From: Oscillospiraceae bacterium
GTDB lineage: Bacteria; Bacillota; Clostridia; Oscillospirales; Ruminococcaceae
Direction of reading: 5' to 3'
Assembly: GCA_021203065.1 (NCBI GenBank)
Contig: JAJQBX010000010.1
Span: 48,645 to 112,644, forward strand
Length of the DNA: 64,000 bases
Position 1 is the first letter of the stretch, and every line of letters starts with the position of its first letter. A program made the translations under genes and the position numbers. The notes below the pieces were generated by a model, which made no database searches, was not told the origin of the DNA, and worked only from the letters and a program-made list of their open reading frames with translations. Of the stretch, positions 1 through 9,150 are shown piece after piece.

Positions 1-1084
1 TCATCCCGTTATAAAGCTTCCGGCGTTTGTCGGCTTTTTTGCCGAAAAGGCGTTCGAATTCTTCGTGGGGGGAGATGATATAGCAGGGATGGTCTTTTGA
101 GGGGGCAAGAACCTGTCCCATCACTTTGTAGAGCTCCTCGGCTTCTTTCAGGTCCAAGAGCCGCTCGCCATAGGGAGGGTTGCAGACGATGATTGTGCCG
201 GGCTCGGGCTTGAAGCTTCTTATATCCGCCTTTGCGGCTTGGATGTAGTCCCCGACTCCGGCAAGCTTCGCATTCTGGAGGGTGAGGGCAATCGCTCTCT
301 CGTCGATGTCTGAGCCGGTAGCGGTGAAGCCGCATGTGAGGTTTGCCTGCTCCCTTGCGAGGTCTCTTTCAGCTTTCCAGATGGATTTCGGGACACTTTC
401 CCAGCTTTCTGCGGAGAAGTGGCGGTTAAGACCGGGTGCAATTCTCATCGACTTGTATGCCGACTCGATAAGGAGCGTTCCGCTCCCGCACATCGGGTCA
501 ACAACACGGCTTCCGGTCTTGACACGGGCAAAGTCGGCAATTGCGGCGGCGAGGGTTTCTTTTATCGGGGCGTCGTTCGAGTCCTTGCGGTAGCCTCGCT
601 TGTGAAGACCGATACCGGAGGTGTCAAGATAAACGGTGCACCTGTCCTTATAAAGATTGAACTGGATCTGATGGAGCGAACCTGTTTCCTCGAAGTGCTC
701 GATTCCGTATTTACGTGACAGCCTTGTGACTGCCGCTTTTTTTATAATCGACTGGCAATCTGGGATGCTGTGAAGCTTGGAATTAAGCGAGCTTCCCTTG
801 ACCGGGAAACGGTCGTATTTTCCGATGAAATTCTCAAACGGAAGAGATCTTACGCCTTGGAAGAGCTCCTCAAAGGTCTTCGCCTCGAAGCTTCCAAGCT
901 CAATCATAACTCGCTCTGCGGTCGAAAGTCTCAGATTCGCACGTGCGAGCATCGAAATGTCGCCGTCAAAGGAGATTCTTCCGTCCGAAACGGCTAAGTT
1001 CTCTCCGCCTATTCTCTTAATCTCAAAGGACAACACGCTTTCCACGCCAAAAAGGCAAGGGCAGCAGTACCTTATCCCATCCAT
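1..1084 (-). CDS. THUMP-domain class I RNA methyltransferase (RlmL/YpsC-type), 3' end cut by window edge
   Basis: Probably a SAM-dependent N2-guanine rRNA methyltransferase of the RlmL N-terminal/YpsC family. The reading frame is open from an ATG at 1084 to the window edge, giving about 361 residues with no stop; the real C-terminus lies outside the window. N-terminal two-fifths fits a ferredoxin-like/THUMP RNA-binding part (YDRFPVKGSSLNSKLHSIPD and DTSGIGLHKRGYR, both typical of the family). The methyltransferase part carries DPMCGSGT (SAM-binding motif I) and NPPYGERL (catalytic NPPY of N2/N6 methyltransferases), and ends with RKLYNGM, the usual segment shortly before the C-terminus. GAGGTGTTCTG precedes the start. 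It is in the same orientation as the PBP gene upstream, about 100 bp away with a repeat between them. Family is clear, exact modified base is inferred. Confidence 0.85.
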   Translation of the reverse strand, partial: MDGIRYCCPCLFGVESVLSFEIKRIGGENLAVSDGRISFDGDISMLARANLRLSTAERVMIELGSFEAKTFEELFQGVRSLPFENFIGKYDRFPVKGSSLNSKLHSIPDCQSIIKKAAVTRLSRKYGIEHFEETGSLHQIQFNLYKDRCTVYLDTSGIGLHKRGYRKDSNDAPIKETLAAAIADFARVKTGSRVVDPMCGSGTLLIESAYKSMRIAPGLNRHFSAESWESVPKSIWKAERDLAREQANLTCGFTATGSDIDERAIALTLQNAKLAGVGDYIQAAKADIRSFKPEPGTIIVCNPPYGERLLDLKEAEELYKVMGQVLAPSKDHPCYIISPHEEFERLFGKKADKRRKLYNGM

Positions 1085-1131
1085 CAGAACACCTCAAATA
1101 AATTATAATCCGTCGGCAAAGCCGGCACCAC

Positions 1132-1180
1132 AATTACGCATTACGCATATAAGTTGCTTTGCAACTTACGAATTACGCAT
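1132..1180. repeat. AT-rich ATTACG-type repeat with small hairpin
   Basis: Tandem units of AATTACGCATTACGCAT around a hairpin whose arms are AAGTTGC and GCAACTT. The same ATTACGAATT/ATTACGCATT units recur at 16646, 17275, 25861 and 62348, always between genes. Confidence 0.6.
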
Positions 1181-1188
1181 TGAGTCAG

Positions 1189-3543
1189 TTAGTAGAATTC
1201 ACGCAAAATTTCCGTGATATAAGTGTAGTTATTGCCGGTAAGGGCGATATAGTCGTTGACATCAACGCCGTCGGTGACTATGCAGGCTGTTGAGCTCGAA
1301 GAGAGTGCCGAAAGGGTTTCGTCGAGCTCGGTTACCTCGTGAACGCCTGAGCAGGTTGCCGGGATATTGGTCTTCTTATAGTACCCCGTTGCGGTGCTGG
1401 TGCAGTTGCTTCCGGCGATAAGACCCGTTTCGGTGCAGTATTCACGGGTTACAACCGACGAACAGGTGTCGAAGGTCGTCACCTCGCCGGCGTCGGCTAT
1501 GTCTCCGAAGATATTCTTCCACATTACCGCTGAACCGTAGCAGTTGTCGGTGTCTATTTCCTCGGGAGTATCGTAACCAATCCAGAGACCGGTTACATAT
1601 TCGGGAGTGCAGCCGATGAACCAGAGGTCGCACCAGTCCTGAGTGGTACCGGTTTTTGCAATAAGCTCAACGTTGTCAAGCTTGGCGTTTCTTGCGGTTC
1701 CTCTTGAGGAGGATACAACGCTCTCGAGCAACCTGTTCATGACGTATGCGGTCGATTTGTCGATGACCTGCTCGCCTGTATACGAATAGGAATAGATGGC
1801 GTCGCCTGAGCTGTCAAGGATTCGGGTTATGAATGTCGACTCATAGTACTTTCCGCCGTTGCCGAAAATCTGGTATGCGGCGACCATGTCCTGAAGCGTT
1901 ACGCCGTCGGTTAGAGCTCCTACCGCCATAGGCGAACGTGCGACGTCGGTAAGCCCGTCATCGTAGAGCACAAGAGTGCTCAGATGCAATCTGTAATACA
2001 GGAATTCAAAGCATGTGCTCGGCGTCAGCAGTTCTACAAGCTGTGCCGCACCGGTGTTGAGCGACCGCTGGAGATTTGACGCAACGGTGTTGTATTCTTT
2101 AGACCAAGATGACGTGTATGCACCGCTCGTCGAATAGTTTCTTGGCCAGATTAGATAGCCGTTATCCGAACTCGAATCCTCAATCAGAAGAGGCACATCC
2201 AGAAGAAGCGTCGACCACGTTACAAGGTCGTTTTCAATAGCAAGGGAATAGGAAGCAAGTGGTTTTATCGATGAACCCGGCTGGCGGGTGGACATAGTGG
2301 CACGGTTCAGACCTAAGGGGCTTTCCTTTTCGCCAATGCCTCCTACCACCGCAAGAACCTGTCCTGAGTAGTTCATGCATATGAACGCACTTTGCGGGAT
2401 GTCCTCGTTTCCGTCCTCAGAGAAGGTGTAGAGGTCTAAATACTTCTCCTCAAGCTCAATCTGAATATCGAGGTCAACACAGCAGTAGATCTTATATCCT
2501 CCGGAGCAGAGCTCGGTATAGGCTTCGTCCCAAGTCTCATAGCCATAGTAGCTCATGAAGTAGTCAACCGCCTGATAGATTACGGCATCGACATAGTAGG
2601 ATGAAACGTCGTCAAAGTTGTCGTAGGCTGAAAGGGATGAGGTATCGACGTCTTCCGATGAGGAAGAATTATAGTCCATGCTTCCGATGAGATTGAGCTC
2701 TTCGTTAAGGGCTTCCTCATACTCCTCCGTCGAGATAGCTCCGTTTTCAAGCATCTGATCTAAAATATAGACACGTCTTTCATAGTTGTTTTCCGGATGT
2801 GTTATCGGGTCGTTGTAGTAAGGGCTCTTGGTGATAGCCGCTATAGTGACCGATTCGGCAAGGGTAAGCTGGCTGACGTCCTTATTGAAGTAGTAGTTCG
2901 CCGCCGCCTGAACGCCGTAGATATTATTGTTAAGAGGAACGAGATTCAAGTATGCTTCTAAAATATCATCCTTTGAATAGTTTTTCTCGAGCTGGATAGC
3001 ACGGTAGATTTCACGGAGCTTTCTCTGGATACCCTCGATGCCGTCCGCTTCGTCGTCGCCTGTTATCTGCTTTACAGTCTGCTGGGTGATTGTCGATGCA
3101 CCTCTGACGTCATCAGAGATGAATATTTCGATAACAGCAGTTGCGATGCCATAGAAGTCGACGCCGTCGTGGCTGTAGAATCTCTCGTCCTCCGAATAGA
3201 CGAAAGCGTCTCTTAAGTACTGGGGGATCTCCTCAAGGTCAGCCCAGATTCGCTTTTCGCCCTCACTCGTCAGGGTGTCATAGACGACCCATTCGTCTCC
3301 CGACTGGGCATAGATATAAGTGGTATAGCTCGAAGAGATGTCCTCGAGGCTTATTTCAGATGTGTCTTCCATCAGGTTGACGACAAAGACAGTAGCCGCA
3401 CATGCGACAATCATTCCGGTTATGATTATGATCATCAGGGCGCAGAGTATTACCGTTCCTATTGTCTTGAGAATAAAGACAAACGGTCTCGTCGCCATTC
3501 TGAAGCCTCTTTTGAATTTTTTGAAACTGGAATTTTTCTTCAC
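1189..3543 (-). CDS. Class A penicillin-binding protein (bifunctional transglycosylase/transpeptidase)
   Basis: 784-residue PBP1a/PonA-type enzyme that polymerises lipid II into glycan strands and cross-links peptides outside the membrane. Residues about 20-58 form the N-terminal membrane anchor. The GT51 glycosyltransferase domain shows EDERFYSHDGVD (118-129, catalytic Glu118), RGASTITQQ (147-155) and RKLREIYRAIQLE. The transpeptidase domain shows GSSIKP (S424-x-x-K427, acyl-enzyme serine), S494-L-N496 and K630-T-G-T. The linker between them (about 285-345) is rich in Ser and acidic residues. The C-terminus has several cysteines (CSSVVTREYCTETG, GSNCTS, ATCSGVH), common in clostridial PBP1 tails. 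Monocistronic, with its own promoter at 3604-3632. Function is secure; which PBP1 paralogue is not. Confidence 0.95.
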   Translation of the reverse strand: MKKNSSFKKFKRGFRMATRPFVFILKTIGTVILCALMIIIITGMIVACAATVFVVNLMEDTSEISLEDISSSYTTYIYAQSGDEWVVYDTLTSEGEKRIWADLEEIPQYLRDAFVYSEDERFYSHDGVDFYGIATAVIEIFISDDVRGASTITQQTVKQITGDDEADGIEGIQRKLREIYRAIQLEKNYSKDDILEAYLNLVPLNNNIYGVQAAANYYFNKDVSQLTLAESVTIAAITKSPYYNDPITHPENNYERRVYILDQMLENGAISTEEYEEALNEELNLIGSMDYNSSSSEDVDTSSLSAYDNFDDVSSYYVDAVIYQAVDYFMSYYGYETWDEAYTELCSGGYKIYCCVDLDIQIELEEKYLDLYTFSEDGNEDIPQSAFICMNYSGQVLAVVGGIGEKESPLGLNRATMSTRQPGSSIKPLASYSLAIENDLVTWSTLLLDVPLLIEDSSSDNGYLIWPRNYSTSGAYTSSWSKEYNTVASNLQRSLNTGAAQLVELLTPSTCFEFLYYRLHLSTLVLYDDGLTDVARSPMAVGALTDGVTLQDMVAAYQIFGNGGKYYESTFITRILDSSGDAIYSYSYTGEQVIDKSTAYVMNRLLESVVSSSRGTARNAKLDNVELIAKTGTTQDWCDLWFIGCTPEYVTGLWIGYDTPEEIDTDNCYGSAVMWKNIFGDIADAGEVTTFDTCSSVVTREYCTETGLIAGSNCTSTATGYYKKTNIPATCSGVHEVTELDETLSALSSSSTACIVTDGVDVNDYIALTGNNYTYITEILREFY

Positions 3544-3603
3544 AGCACTTCTCCTCTCTTGAAAACCTGTCTACGGGTGGCGTTGTGAATTGTCATAACT
3601 GAT

Positions 3604-3632
3604 ATTATAGCACAAATATCTTCGGATGTTAA
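3604..3632 (-). promoter_or_regulatory. Sigma-A promoter of the class A PBP gene
   Basis: On the minus strand TTAACA, 17-bp spacer, TATAAT with an extended TGC just before the -10. It lies about 60 bp upstream of the PBP start codon. Confidence 0.7.
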
Positions 3633-3682
3633 GAGGGTACGGGAAATTGTAATGGATTTTTAATCTTTTTGCAGGGCATGTA

Positions 3683-3712
3683 CAAAAAACAGGCGGCAAC
3701 TAAGCCGCCTGC
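3683..3712 (-). terminator. Rho-independent terminator after ispH-rpsA
   Basis: Minus strand hairpin CAGGCGGC/GCCGCCTG with a six-base loop followed by TTTTTTG, 20 bp beyond the stop codon of the IspH-S1 gene. It closes the operon that begins upstream at the FtsK gene. Confidence 0.9.
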
Positions 3713-3731
3713 TCAATTTCATGTAAGGCTA

Positions 3732-5771
3732 TTACTCTTCGGTAGCTTCCTCAGGAGCTGCTTCCTCAGCAGGAGCTTCCTCTACGGGAGCGGTTTCCTT
3801 GACAGGTCTGTAGTCGCCGTCGGGGAGAAGTGCTCTTATCGAAAGGCTTACTCTCTTGTTTGCAATATCGCAGTCGGTGATCTTAGCGGTTACTACATCG
3901 CCGACGGAAAGGAAGTCAGAGACGTTTGCAACTCTCTGGTTTGCGATCTGGGAGATGTGGATGAGTCCGTCGATGCCGGGAATGATCTGAGCGAATGCTC
4001 CGAAGCCGGTGATGGAAACGATCTTAACCTCAACTGTCTGACCGACAGAGTAGTTCTTCTCGAAGATTACCCAAGGATTGTCCTCAGTCTTCTTGTAGAC
4101 GAGTGAAACCTTTCCGGTCTCCTTGTCGATGTCCTTGATGGTGACCTCGATGTGATCGCCAACAGAAACAACATCAGACGGATGCTTGATTCTTGCCCAT
4201 GTAAGATCCATTCTTCTGACGAGTCCGTCAACTCCGCCGACATCAACGAATACTCCGTAGTCGGTGATGGACTTTACTTCGCCAAGGATGGTCTGTCCGA
4301 CCTCGGCGTTCTCGAAGAATGCTTCCTTGCGCTGTGCTCTCTCTTCTGCAGTGACTTTTCTTATAGAGCCGACAGCTCTCTTTCTCTGCTCGTTGAGTTC
4401 GATGATCTTGAAGCGAACCTCTTTCTTGAGAATGGAATCCATCGAGTCTGCATTTCTGATGCCGGTCTGGGATGCAGGAACGAAAACTCTCATTCCGTTG
4501 CAGGTGACAATTACGCCGCCCTTGATGATGTTGGTGACTGTGCCGGTGAGAACCTCGCCGGTCTCATAGGCTTTCTTTACATCGTCATAGCCTTTCTGAG
4601 CGTCAACCTGCTTCTTTGAAAGCATTGCGATGCCCTCAACGTCGTTGAGCTTGGTTACGATTACGTCGATGGTGTCGCCGACCTTGACGACATCCTCAGG
4701 CTTGGCGTTCGGGTCGTTTGAAAGCTCGGACAGGGGAATATATCCGGTATGCTTGGTGCCAATATCAACTATAACTTCAGTGCTGTTGACAGCTGTTACT
4801 ACGCCGCTTACTCTCTTTCCGGTATATATTTTCTTGAGGCTCTGTTCAATAGCTTCTTCGAAGTTGAACTCCTCCTCGTTTGACAAAATTTCAGTCATGT
4901 CTTTTTTTACCTCCTCAATGATATATGCCGGGGTTGATGCGCCGGCTGAAATCCCAACGGATTTCGCTGTAGAAAAATCAATGTCCTTGAGTTCCTCAGA
5001 ATTCTCGATAAGATAGCATCTTGAGTCAGCCGAACAAATATCGTAGAGCTTACGTGTGTTCGAGCTGCTCCGCCCGCCAATAATCAGCATAGTATCACAT
5101 TTGCGGGAAAGATCCCCAGCTTCCGACTGCCGTTTCTCGGTAGCCGTGCAGATGGTGTCGTAAACAGTTATACCCGAAAATTCCGAGACTACCCCTATAC
5201 ACTGATTCCACATTCCTATATTATAAGTTGTTTGCGAAAGAATTGCAACACCTTTTTTTGATTTTTCACAATTATTTCTGAGAAGCTTAACAAGCTCAAC
5301 GCAATTCGGGAAGACTTTCGCCTCACCTTTGCCCGATTTGTCGCAATCAGCGGAGCTTTCTGTCCAGCCTAAGATTCCCTGAACCTCCGGATGATCCTTG
5401 TCCCCTGCTATGAGAACGAGATCTCCTGCGGCAGTTCTCTCAGCGACAAGCTTATGAATCTTCGTAACAAAGGGGCATGTGGCGTCGACAATAGTGACTC
5501 CCCTTTTTTCAAGCTCCTCGTAAACACTTCTTCCGACTCCGTGGGAGCGGATAATGACGGTGTCACCCGGCTCAGCCTCCGACGGAGAATTAATGACGGT
5601 GATGCCCTTTTTCTCGAGATCAGCTACAACCGACGGGTTGTGGATAAGAGGACCCAAGGTGTATATTTTCCTGTCAGTTCCCTTTTCGGCGGTCTCGAAG
5701 GCTATCTTCACCGCACGGTCAACTCCGAAGCAGAAGCCGGCGGTTTTCGCAACGGTAACGGTTCTATTCAT
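3732..5771 (-). CDS. ispH-rpsA: Fused IspH (LytB) reductase - ribosomal protein S1
   Basis: Two proteins in one 679-residue chain. Residues 1 to about 290 are 4-hydroxy-3-methylbut-2-enyl diphosphate reductase, the last step of the MEP isoprenoid pathway: the three iron-sulphur cysteines are C14, C99 and C208, and substrate-site residues H44, H77, H127 and E129 are in place. From about 310 to 640 come four S1/OB-fold RNA-binding repeats (GKRVSGVVTAV, GEVLTGTVTNI, GQTILGEVKSI, GQTVEVKIVSI), followed by an acidic Glu/Ala/Pro tail. This fusion is established in many Clostridia and probably supplies both IspH activity and an S1-like protein. It overlaps the CMP kinase-PlsC gene by 8 bp, so the two are translationally coupled. 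Complete; no sign of a frameshift between halves. Confidence 0.95.
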   Translation of the reverse strand: MNRTVTVAKTAGFCFGVDRAVKIAFETAEKGTDRKIYTLGPLIHNPSVVADLEKKGITVINSPSEAEPGDTVIIRSHGVGRSVYEELEKRGVTIVDATCPFVTKIHKLVAERTAAGDLVLIAGDKDHPEVQGILGWTESSADCDKSGKGEAKVFPNCVELVKLLRNNCEKSKKGVAILSQTTYNIGMWNQCIGVVSEFSGITVYDTICTATEKRQSEAGDLSRKCDTMLIIGGRSSSNTRKLYDICSADSRCYLIENSEELKDIDFSTAKSVGISAGASTPAYIIEEVKKDMTEILSNEEEFNFEEAIEQSLKKIYTGKRVSGVVTAVNSTEVIVDIGTKHTGYIPLSELSNDPNAKPEDVVKVGDTIDVIVTKLNDVEGIAMLSKKQVDAQKGYDDVKKAYETGEVLTGTVTNIIKGGVIVTCNGMRVFVPASQTGIRNADSMDSILKKEVRFKIIELNEQRKRAVGSIRKVTAEERAQRKEAFFENAEVGQTILGEVKSITDYGVFVDVGGVDGLVRRMDLTWARIKHPSDVVSVGDHIEVTIKDIDKETGKVSLVYKKTEDNPWVIFEKNYSVGQTVEVKIVSITGFGAFAQIIPGIDGLIHISQIANQRVANVSDFLSVGDVVTAKITDCDIANKRVSLSIRALLPDGDYRPVKETAPVEEAPAEEAAPEEATEE

Positions 5772-7056
5772 CTGTAAGCCCCTTGATCTCGTTTAAGATT
5801 ATATCCCTCGAATGACGAAGCTCCGATGAGCTGAGAGAGTTTACTTTGAGCTTGTAGTAGGGTATCAGCTTGCCAAAACGGACTGTCAGATAGGTTCTTC
5901 CGAGCTTGGTTTTGCGTTTGGTTATCCCAACCGGCAGGACATCGGCATTCGCTTCACTTGCGACGAACGAAACTCCGCTCTTGAACGAGCCTATTTTCCC
6001 ATCCTTCGAGCGTGTGCCCTCAGGGAATATTGTGAGATTGTAGCCACGGTCGAGATACTCTATTGCTGTGTTCAGAGCACTTCTGTCGCCCTTGCCACGT
6101 TTTACGGGGAAAGCGTGGAATATCTTGAGAAGATTCGCTATCTTATGCCTGAATAGGTCCTCTTTCGCCATATAAGCCGAAATATTCGGCATTTTGACTC
6201 CGATTGCAACCGGGTCTAAAACAGTATGATGGTTCGAGGCTATGATGTATGAGCCGCTTTTCGGGATGTTGTCAAGGTCTTCATACCTGACTTTCATCAC
6301 TATCTCGAGAAGAACAAGTGCTATCCATCTCACAAACCGGAAGAAAAAACGGTTTACCGCAGGTGCCATGCCTCTTTCGGGTCTCAGGGCGTTGAGCCTT
6401 TCGTCAATAATCCCAAGAACCGCTGAAACTGCGCCAGATATATCCAAGCTCGAGGTGTCAAGTTCATAAGCATCGTCTGCTTTTTTGAGGGGTGCCGCCG
6501 CACGGTGGGAGTCGTTATAGTCACGCTCGTTTATATCCCTGAGAATTTCTTCGTAGGTGACGTCCTGACCCTTTGCGACAAGCTCCTTAAGCCTCCGGTT
6601 TGCCCTCTCTTCTGCTGAAGCGGTCATGAAAATCTTGACCTGAGCGTTCGGGATGATGACCGTTCCGATGTCACGACCGTCCATGACGATGTTATACTTC
6701 TTTGCCATATTCCTCTGCAGTGAAAGGAGAAATTCCCTGACCTCTGGAATCGCCGAGACATTTGAAGCCGCCATCGAAATTTCGGGGGTTCTTATCTCTT
6801 CGGAGACATCCTCGCCGTTCATGATTACCCTCTGGGTGCCGTCTATATATTTAAGCTCAAGCTTTATATCGTCTAAAAGCGGAACGACTTCGTCTGCGGA
6901 TGTCGTTTTCTTGCCACTGCGCACTGCGTAAAGCCCTATGGAACGGTAAAGTGCACCTGTGTCCACATAGACATAGCCCAAAGATTTTGCGACCTCCTTG
7001 GCTATTGTCGACTTTCCCGCACCGCTCGGTCCGTCAAGTGCGATATTTATTCCCAT
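5764..7056 (-). CDS. cmk-plsC: Fused CMP kinase - 1-acylglycerol-3-phosphate acyltransferase
   Basis: 430-residue fusion. Residues 1-222 are cytidylate kinase (CMP/dCMP to the diphosphate): P-loop GPSGAGKST (9-17), DTGALYRSIGLY, the DGRDIGT loop (126-132) and RDYNDSHRAAAPL. Residues about 235-430 are a PlsC-type acyltransferase that makes phosphatidic acid at the membrane: NHHTVLD (275-281, the catalytic NHx4D motif), FPVKRGKGDR, and FPEGTRS (344-350, phosphate binding); a hydrophobic stretch at 238-254 probably touches the membrane. In many Firmicutes cmk, plsC and ispH are separate neighbours in this order; here the first two are one reading frame with no stop or frameshift at the junction. 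RBS AAAGGTGA precedes the ATG; overlaps its neighbours on both sides. Confidence 0.93.
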   Translation of the reverse strand: MGINIALDGPSGAGKSTIAKEVAKSLGYVYVDTGALYRSIGLYAVRSGKKTTSADEVVPLLDDIKLELKYIDGTQRVIMNGEDVSEEIRTPEISMAASNVSAIPEVREFLLSLQRNMAKKYNIVMDGRDIGTVIIPNAQVKIFMTASAEERANRRLKELVAKGQDVTYEEILRDINERDYNDSHRAAAPLKKADDAYELDTSSLDISGAVSAVLGIIDERLNALRPERGMAPAVNRFFFRFVRWIALVLLEIVMKVRYEDLDNIPKSGSYIIASNHHTVLDPVAIGVKMPNISAYMAKEDLFRHKIANLLKIFHAFPVKRGKGDRSALNTAIEYLDRGYNLTIFPEGTRSKDGKIGSFKSGVSFVASEANADVLPVGITKRKTKLGRTYLTVRFGKLIPYYKLKVNSLSSSELRHSRDIILNEIKGLTDE

Positions 7057-8279
7057 ATAGCTTCACCTTTCTTTCTCGAAATTGCCAATGCCGCTGTTTC
7101 CGCAGTGGAAAAGGCAATCTGTAGGTTATATCCGCCGGTCATACCGTCGCAGTCGATTATCTCGCCTGCAAAGTAGAGTCCGGAAACAAGCTTCGATTCC
7201 ATTGTTTTTGGGTTGATCTCGCTCACTCTGATTCCGCCACGGGTTACTATTCCCTCTTCAATCGGTCGGAGTCCTGTGACGGTGAGTGTCAAGCTCTTTG
7301 TGAGCTTAGCTAAAGCCTCTTTTTCTTCCCTTGTGATCTGGTTGCAGGGCTTATTGGGGTCTATTCCCGAAAGCCGGACCATATCTGGTCTCAGTTCTCT
7401 TGGAAAGAGCTTTCCGAGCGATTGGCAAAAAGGCAGATTCGGCGTTTCGTCGAAATCTCTCTGGATGCGCTTTATAAGCTGCTCCATGGTCAGCCCGGGC
7501 TTTAAGTCTATCACAATTTTATAATCCGATTTATCGTCGATAAAGCACGATGCAGAAAGACTCAGCGGTCCTGCTATGCCGTACCTTGCAAAGCTCATCT
7601 CGCCAAGCTCCGAATATATCGGCTTCTTTTTGCTTCCGTAAAGCGAGAGCGTCACGTTCTTTATTGTGAGGCTGTAGAGCTCCTCCGAAAAGCGTTCTTT
7701 GGTTTCTATGGGAACTAAAGAGGCTTTCGGCTCTGAAATAGTGTGCCCAAGGTCTCCTGCCAGCCTATAGCCGTCGCCGGTTGAACCGGTTTTCGGGTAG
7801 CTTCTGCCGCCGGTGGCGAGTATTACTGCCGGAGCATGATATTCTCCCCTTTCGCCCAGAACCCCGGTGACTGCGCCGTTTTCGGTGAGAATCCTGACCG
7901 CACGGTCCTTTACGATACCAGAGTTACTCTTCTCAAGAGCTGCCGCAACATCGCTTGCCCTGTCGCTGACGGGGAAAACTCTCCCGCCACGCTCGGTTTT
8001 GAGCGGCACTCCGTGAGACTCGAACCATCTCATTGTATCCTGAGGCGAAAGGTTGTCAAGCGCACTATAGAGAAACTTCGGATTCCGGATGACGTTTTTC
8101 ATCACCTGCTCAACCGTGCAGTTATTCGTCAGATTGCATCTGCCCTTGCCAGAGATACGGAGCTTGCGGAGAGTTTGCCCGGTGGGCTCCAAAACTGTGA
8201 CTCCTAATCCCATTTCCGAAAGGCGTGCGCCTGCGAACATTCCCGCAGAGCCGCCGCCTATAACCAGTACATCAGACAC
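7047..8279 (-). CDS. HI0933/BaiN-family FAD-dependent flavoprotein
   Basis: 410-residue NAD(P)/FAD-dependent oxidoreductase of the HI0933-like (YhiN/BaiN) family. The Rossmann FAD-binding motif VLVIGGGSAGMFAG is at the very N-terminus, LRISGKGRCNLTNN is the family signature at about residue 50, and LATGGRSYPKTGSTGDGY and the C-terminal LYFAGEIIDCDGMTGGYNLQ complete the FAD site. A longer frame runs back to 8399 but would lie wholly inside the RpiR gene; the GTG at 8279, with GGAG 8-10 bases upstream, puts the FAD motif at the usual place and gives the family length. It overlaps the RpiR gene by 8 bp. Some relatives reduce bile-acid intermediates, most have no known substrate; I do not assign one. 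Confidence 0.85.
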   Translation of the reverse strand: MSDVLVIGGGSAGMFAGARLSEMGLGVTVLEPTGQTLRKLRISGKGRCNLTNNCTVEQVMKNVIRNPKFLYSALDNLSPQDTMRWFESHGVPLKTERGGRVFPVSDRASDVAAALEKSNSGIVKDRAVRILTENGAVTGVLGERGEYHAPAVILATGGRSYPKTGSTGDGYRLAGDLGHTISEPKASLVPIETKERFSEELYSLTIKNVTLSLYGSKKKPIYSELGEMSFARYGIAGPLSLSASCFIDDKSDYKIVIDLKPGLTMEQLIKRIQRDFDETPNLPFCQSLGKLFPRELRPDMVRLSGIDPNKPCNQITREEKEALAKLTKSLTLTVTGLRPIEEGIVTRGGIRVSEINPKTMESKLVSGLYFAGEIIDCDGMTGGYNLQIAFSTAETAALAISRKKGEAIWE

Positions 8280-9150
8280 CACTGTCTCCGTCCTCGCTCT
8301 TCTGGTAGACGTCGTATTCGTCCCATATCTCCTCAAGCTTCGAAAAGCTCTTTTCGACCTCTTCGTGATTTTTGAGCGAAACAGCCGCAATGAGGGCATT
8401 TATGAGGCTCATCGGGGCGACGAGTGAATCGACAAACGAAACCATATCGGATCTCGCTAAAAGGACATTTCCCGCATTCTCCGCAATCGGGGAATCGAGG
8501 CTGTCGGTGATGGCTATAGTTCCTGCGCCCTTTCTTCTGGCATAGGCAAGAGCCTGAACGGTTTGCCTTGAATATCTCGGGAAAGAGATTCCTATGAGAA
8601 GATCTCCCTCCTCAAGGCGCATAAGCTGCTCAAAAAGCTCAGACCGGCTTCCCTGACGAAGTGTCACGACATCCGGACGCATAAGCTGGAAGTAGTAGCC
8701 CATGAACGATGCAAGAGACGCAGAGCTTCTTACGCCAAGAATGTAGATATGCTTGGCGGAAATTATGCTGTCGACAGCTGAGTTGAAATTATTCTCGTCA
8801 GTCTCCTCAAGGGTCTGGCGGATATGCTCGATGTCGTTCTTTAAGACCTTGCTGAAAACGTCCTCCGGCTTGAGCCTGCTCTGCTCGATTCTCTGGACGG
8901 CGGTGAGCTTGTTTCTGGCGGCTTCTCTCAGAGCCCGCTGGAACTCAGGATAGCCGGAAAAGCCGAGGTCGGAAGCAAACCTGACAACCGTCGATTCGCT
9001 CACCCCGACAGATTCGCCCAATTTCGCCGCAGTCAGGTATTCCGCCTTGTCATAGTGGTCGAGAATATACCCGGCAATTTTTCTGTGCCCCTTTGAGGCG
9101 GTCTTTTCCCTTTCACGAATAAGATCGAAAAGGTCAGATGAAGTATTCAC
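8272..9150 (-). CDS. RpiR/MurR-family transcriptional regulator (HTH + SIS domain)
   Basis: 292-residue repressor/activator. Residues 1-80 are the RpiR HTH (SKGHRKIAGYILDHYDKAEYLTAAKLGESVGVSESTVVRFASDLGF-type segment is directly visible), residues about 115-250 are a sugar-isomerase (SIS) sensor domain that normally binds a phosphorylated sugar (IYILGVRSSASLASFMGYY, LLIGISFPRYSRQTVQAL, GAGTIAITDS). RpiR proteins usually regulate sugar or amino-sugar catabolism; no sugar genes lie beside it here, so its target is unclear. It shares 4 bp (ATGA) with the DUF3006 gene and 8 bp with the flavoprotein gene, so it is part of the long minus-strand operon. Confidence 0.9.
   Translation of the reverse strand: MNTSSDLFDLIREREKTASKGHRKIAGYILDHYDKAEYLTAAKLGESVGVSESTVVRFASDLGFSGYPEFQRALREAARNKLTAVQRIEQSRLKPEDVFSKVLKNDIEHIRQTLEETDENNFNSAVDSIISAKHIYILGVRSSASLASFMGYYFQLMRPDVVTLRQGSRSELFEQLMRLEEGDLLIGISFPRYSRQTVQALAYARRKGAGTIAITDSLDSPIAENAGNVLLARSDMVSFVDSLVAPMSLINALIAAVSLKNHEEVEKSFSKLEEIWDEYDVYQKSEDGDSGV

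Noticed and set aside
3669..5777. Several plus-strand frames antisense to ispH-rpsA
   Set aside because: Shadow frames of a strongly coding minus-strand gene, without ribosome binding sites or recognisable domains.
8280..8399. 40-codon extension of the flavoprotein
   Set aside because: It lies inside the RpiR gene in another frame and would put the FAD motif far from the N-terminus; GTG at 8279 has a ribosome binding site.
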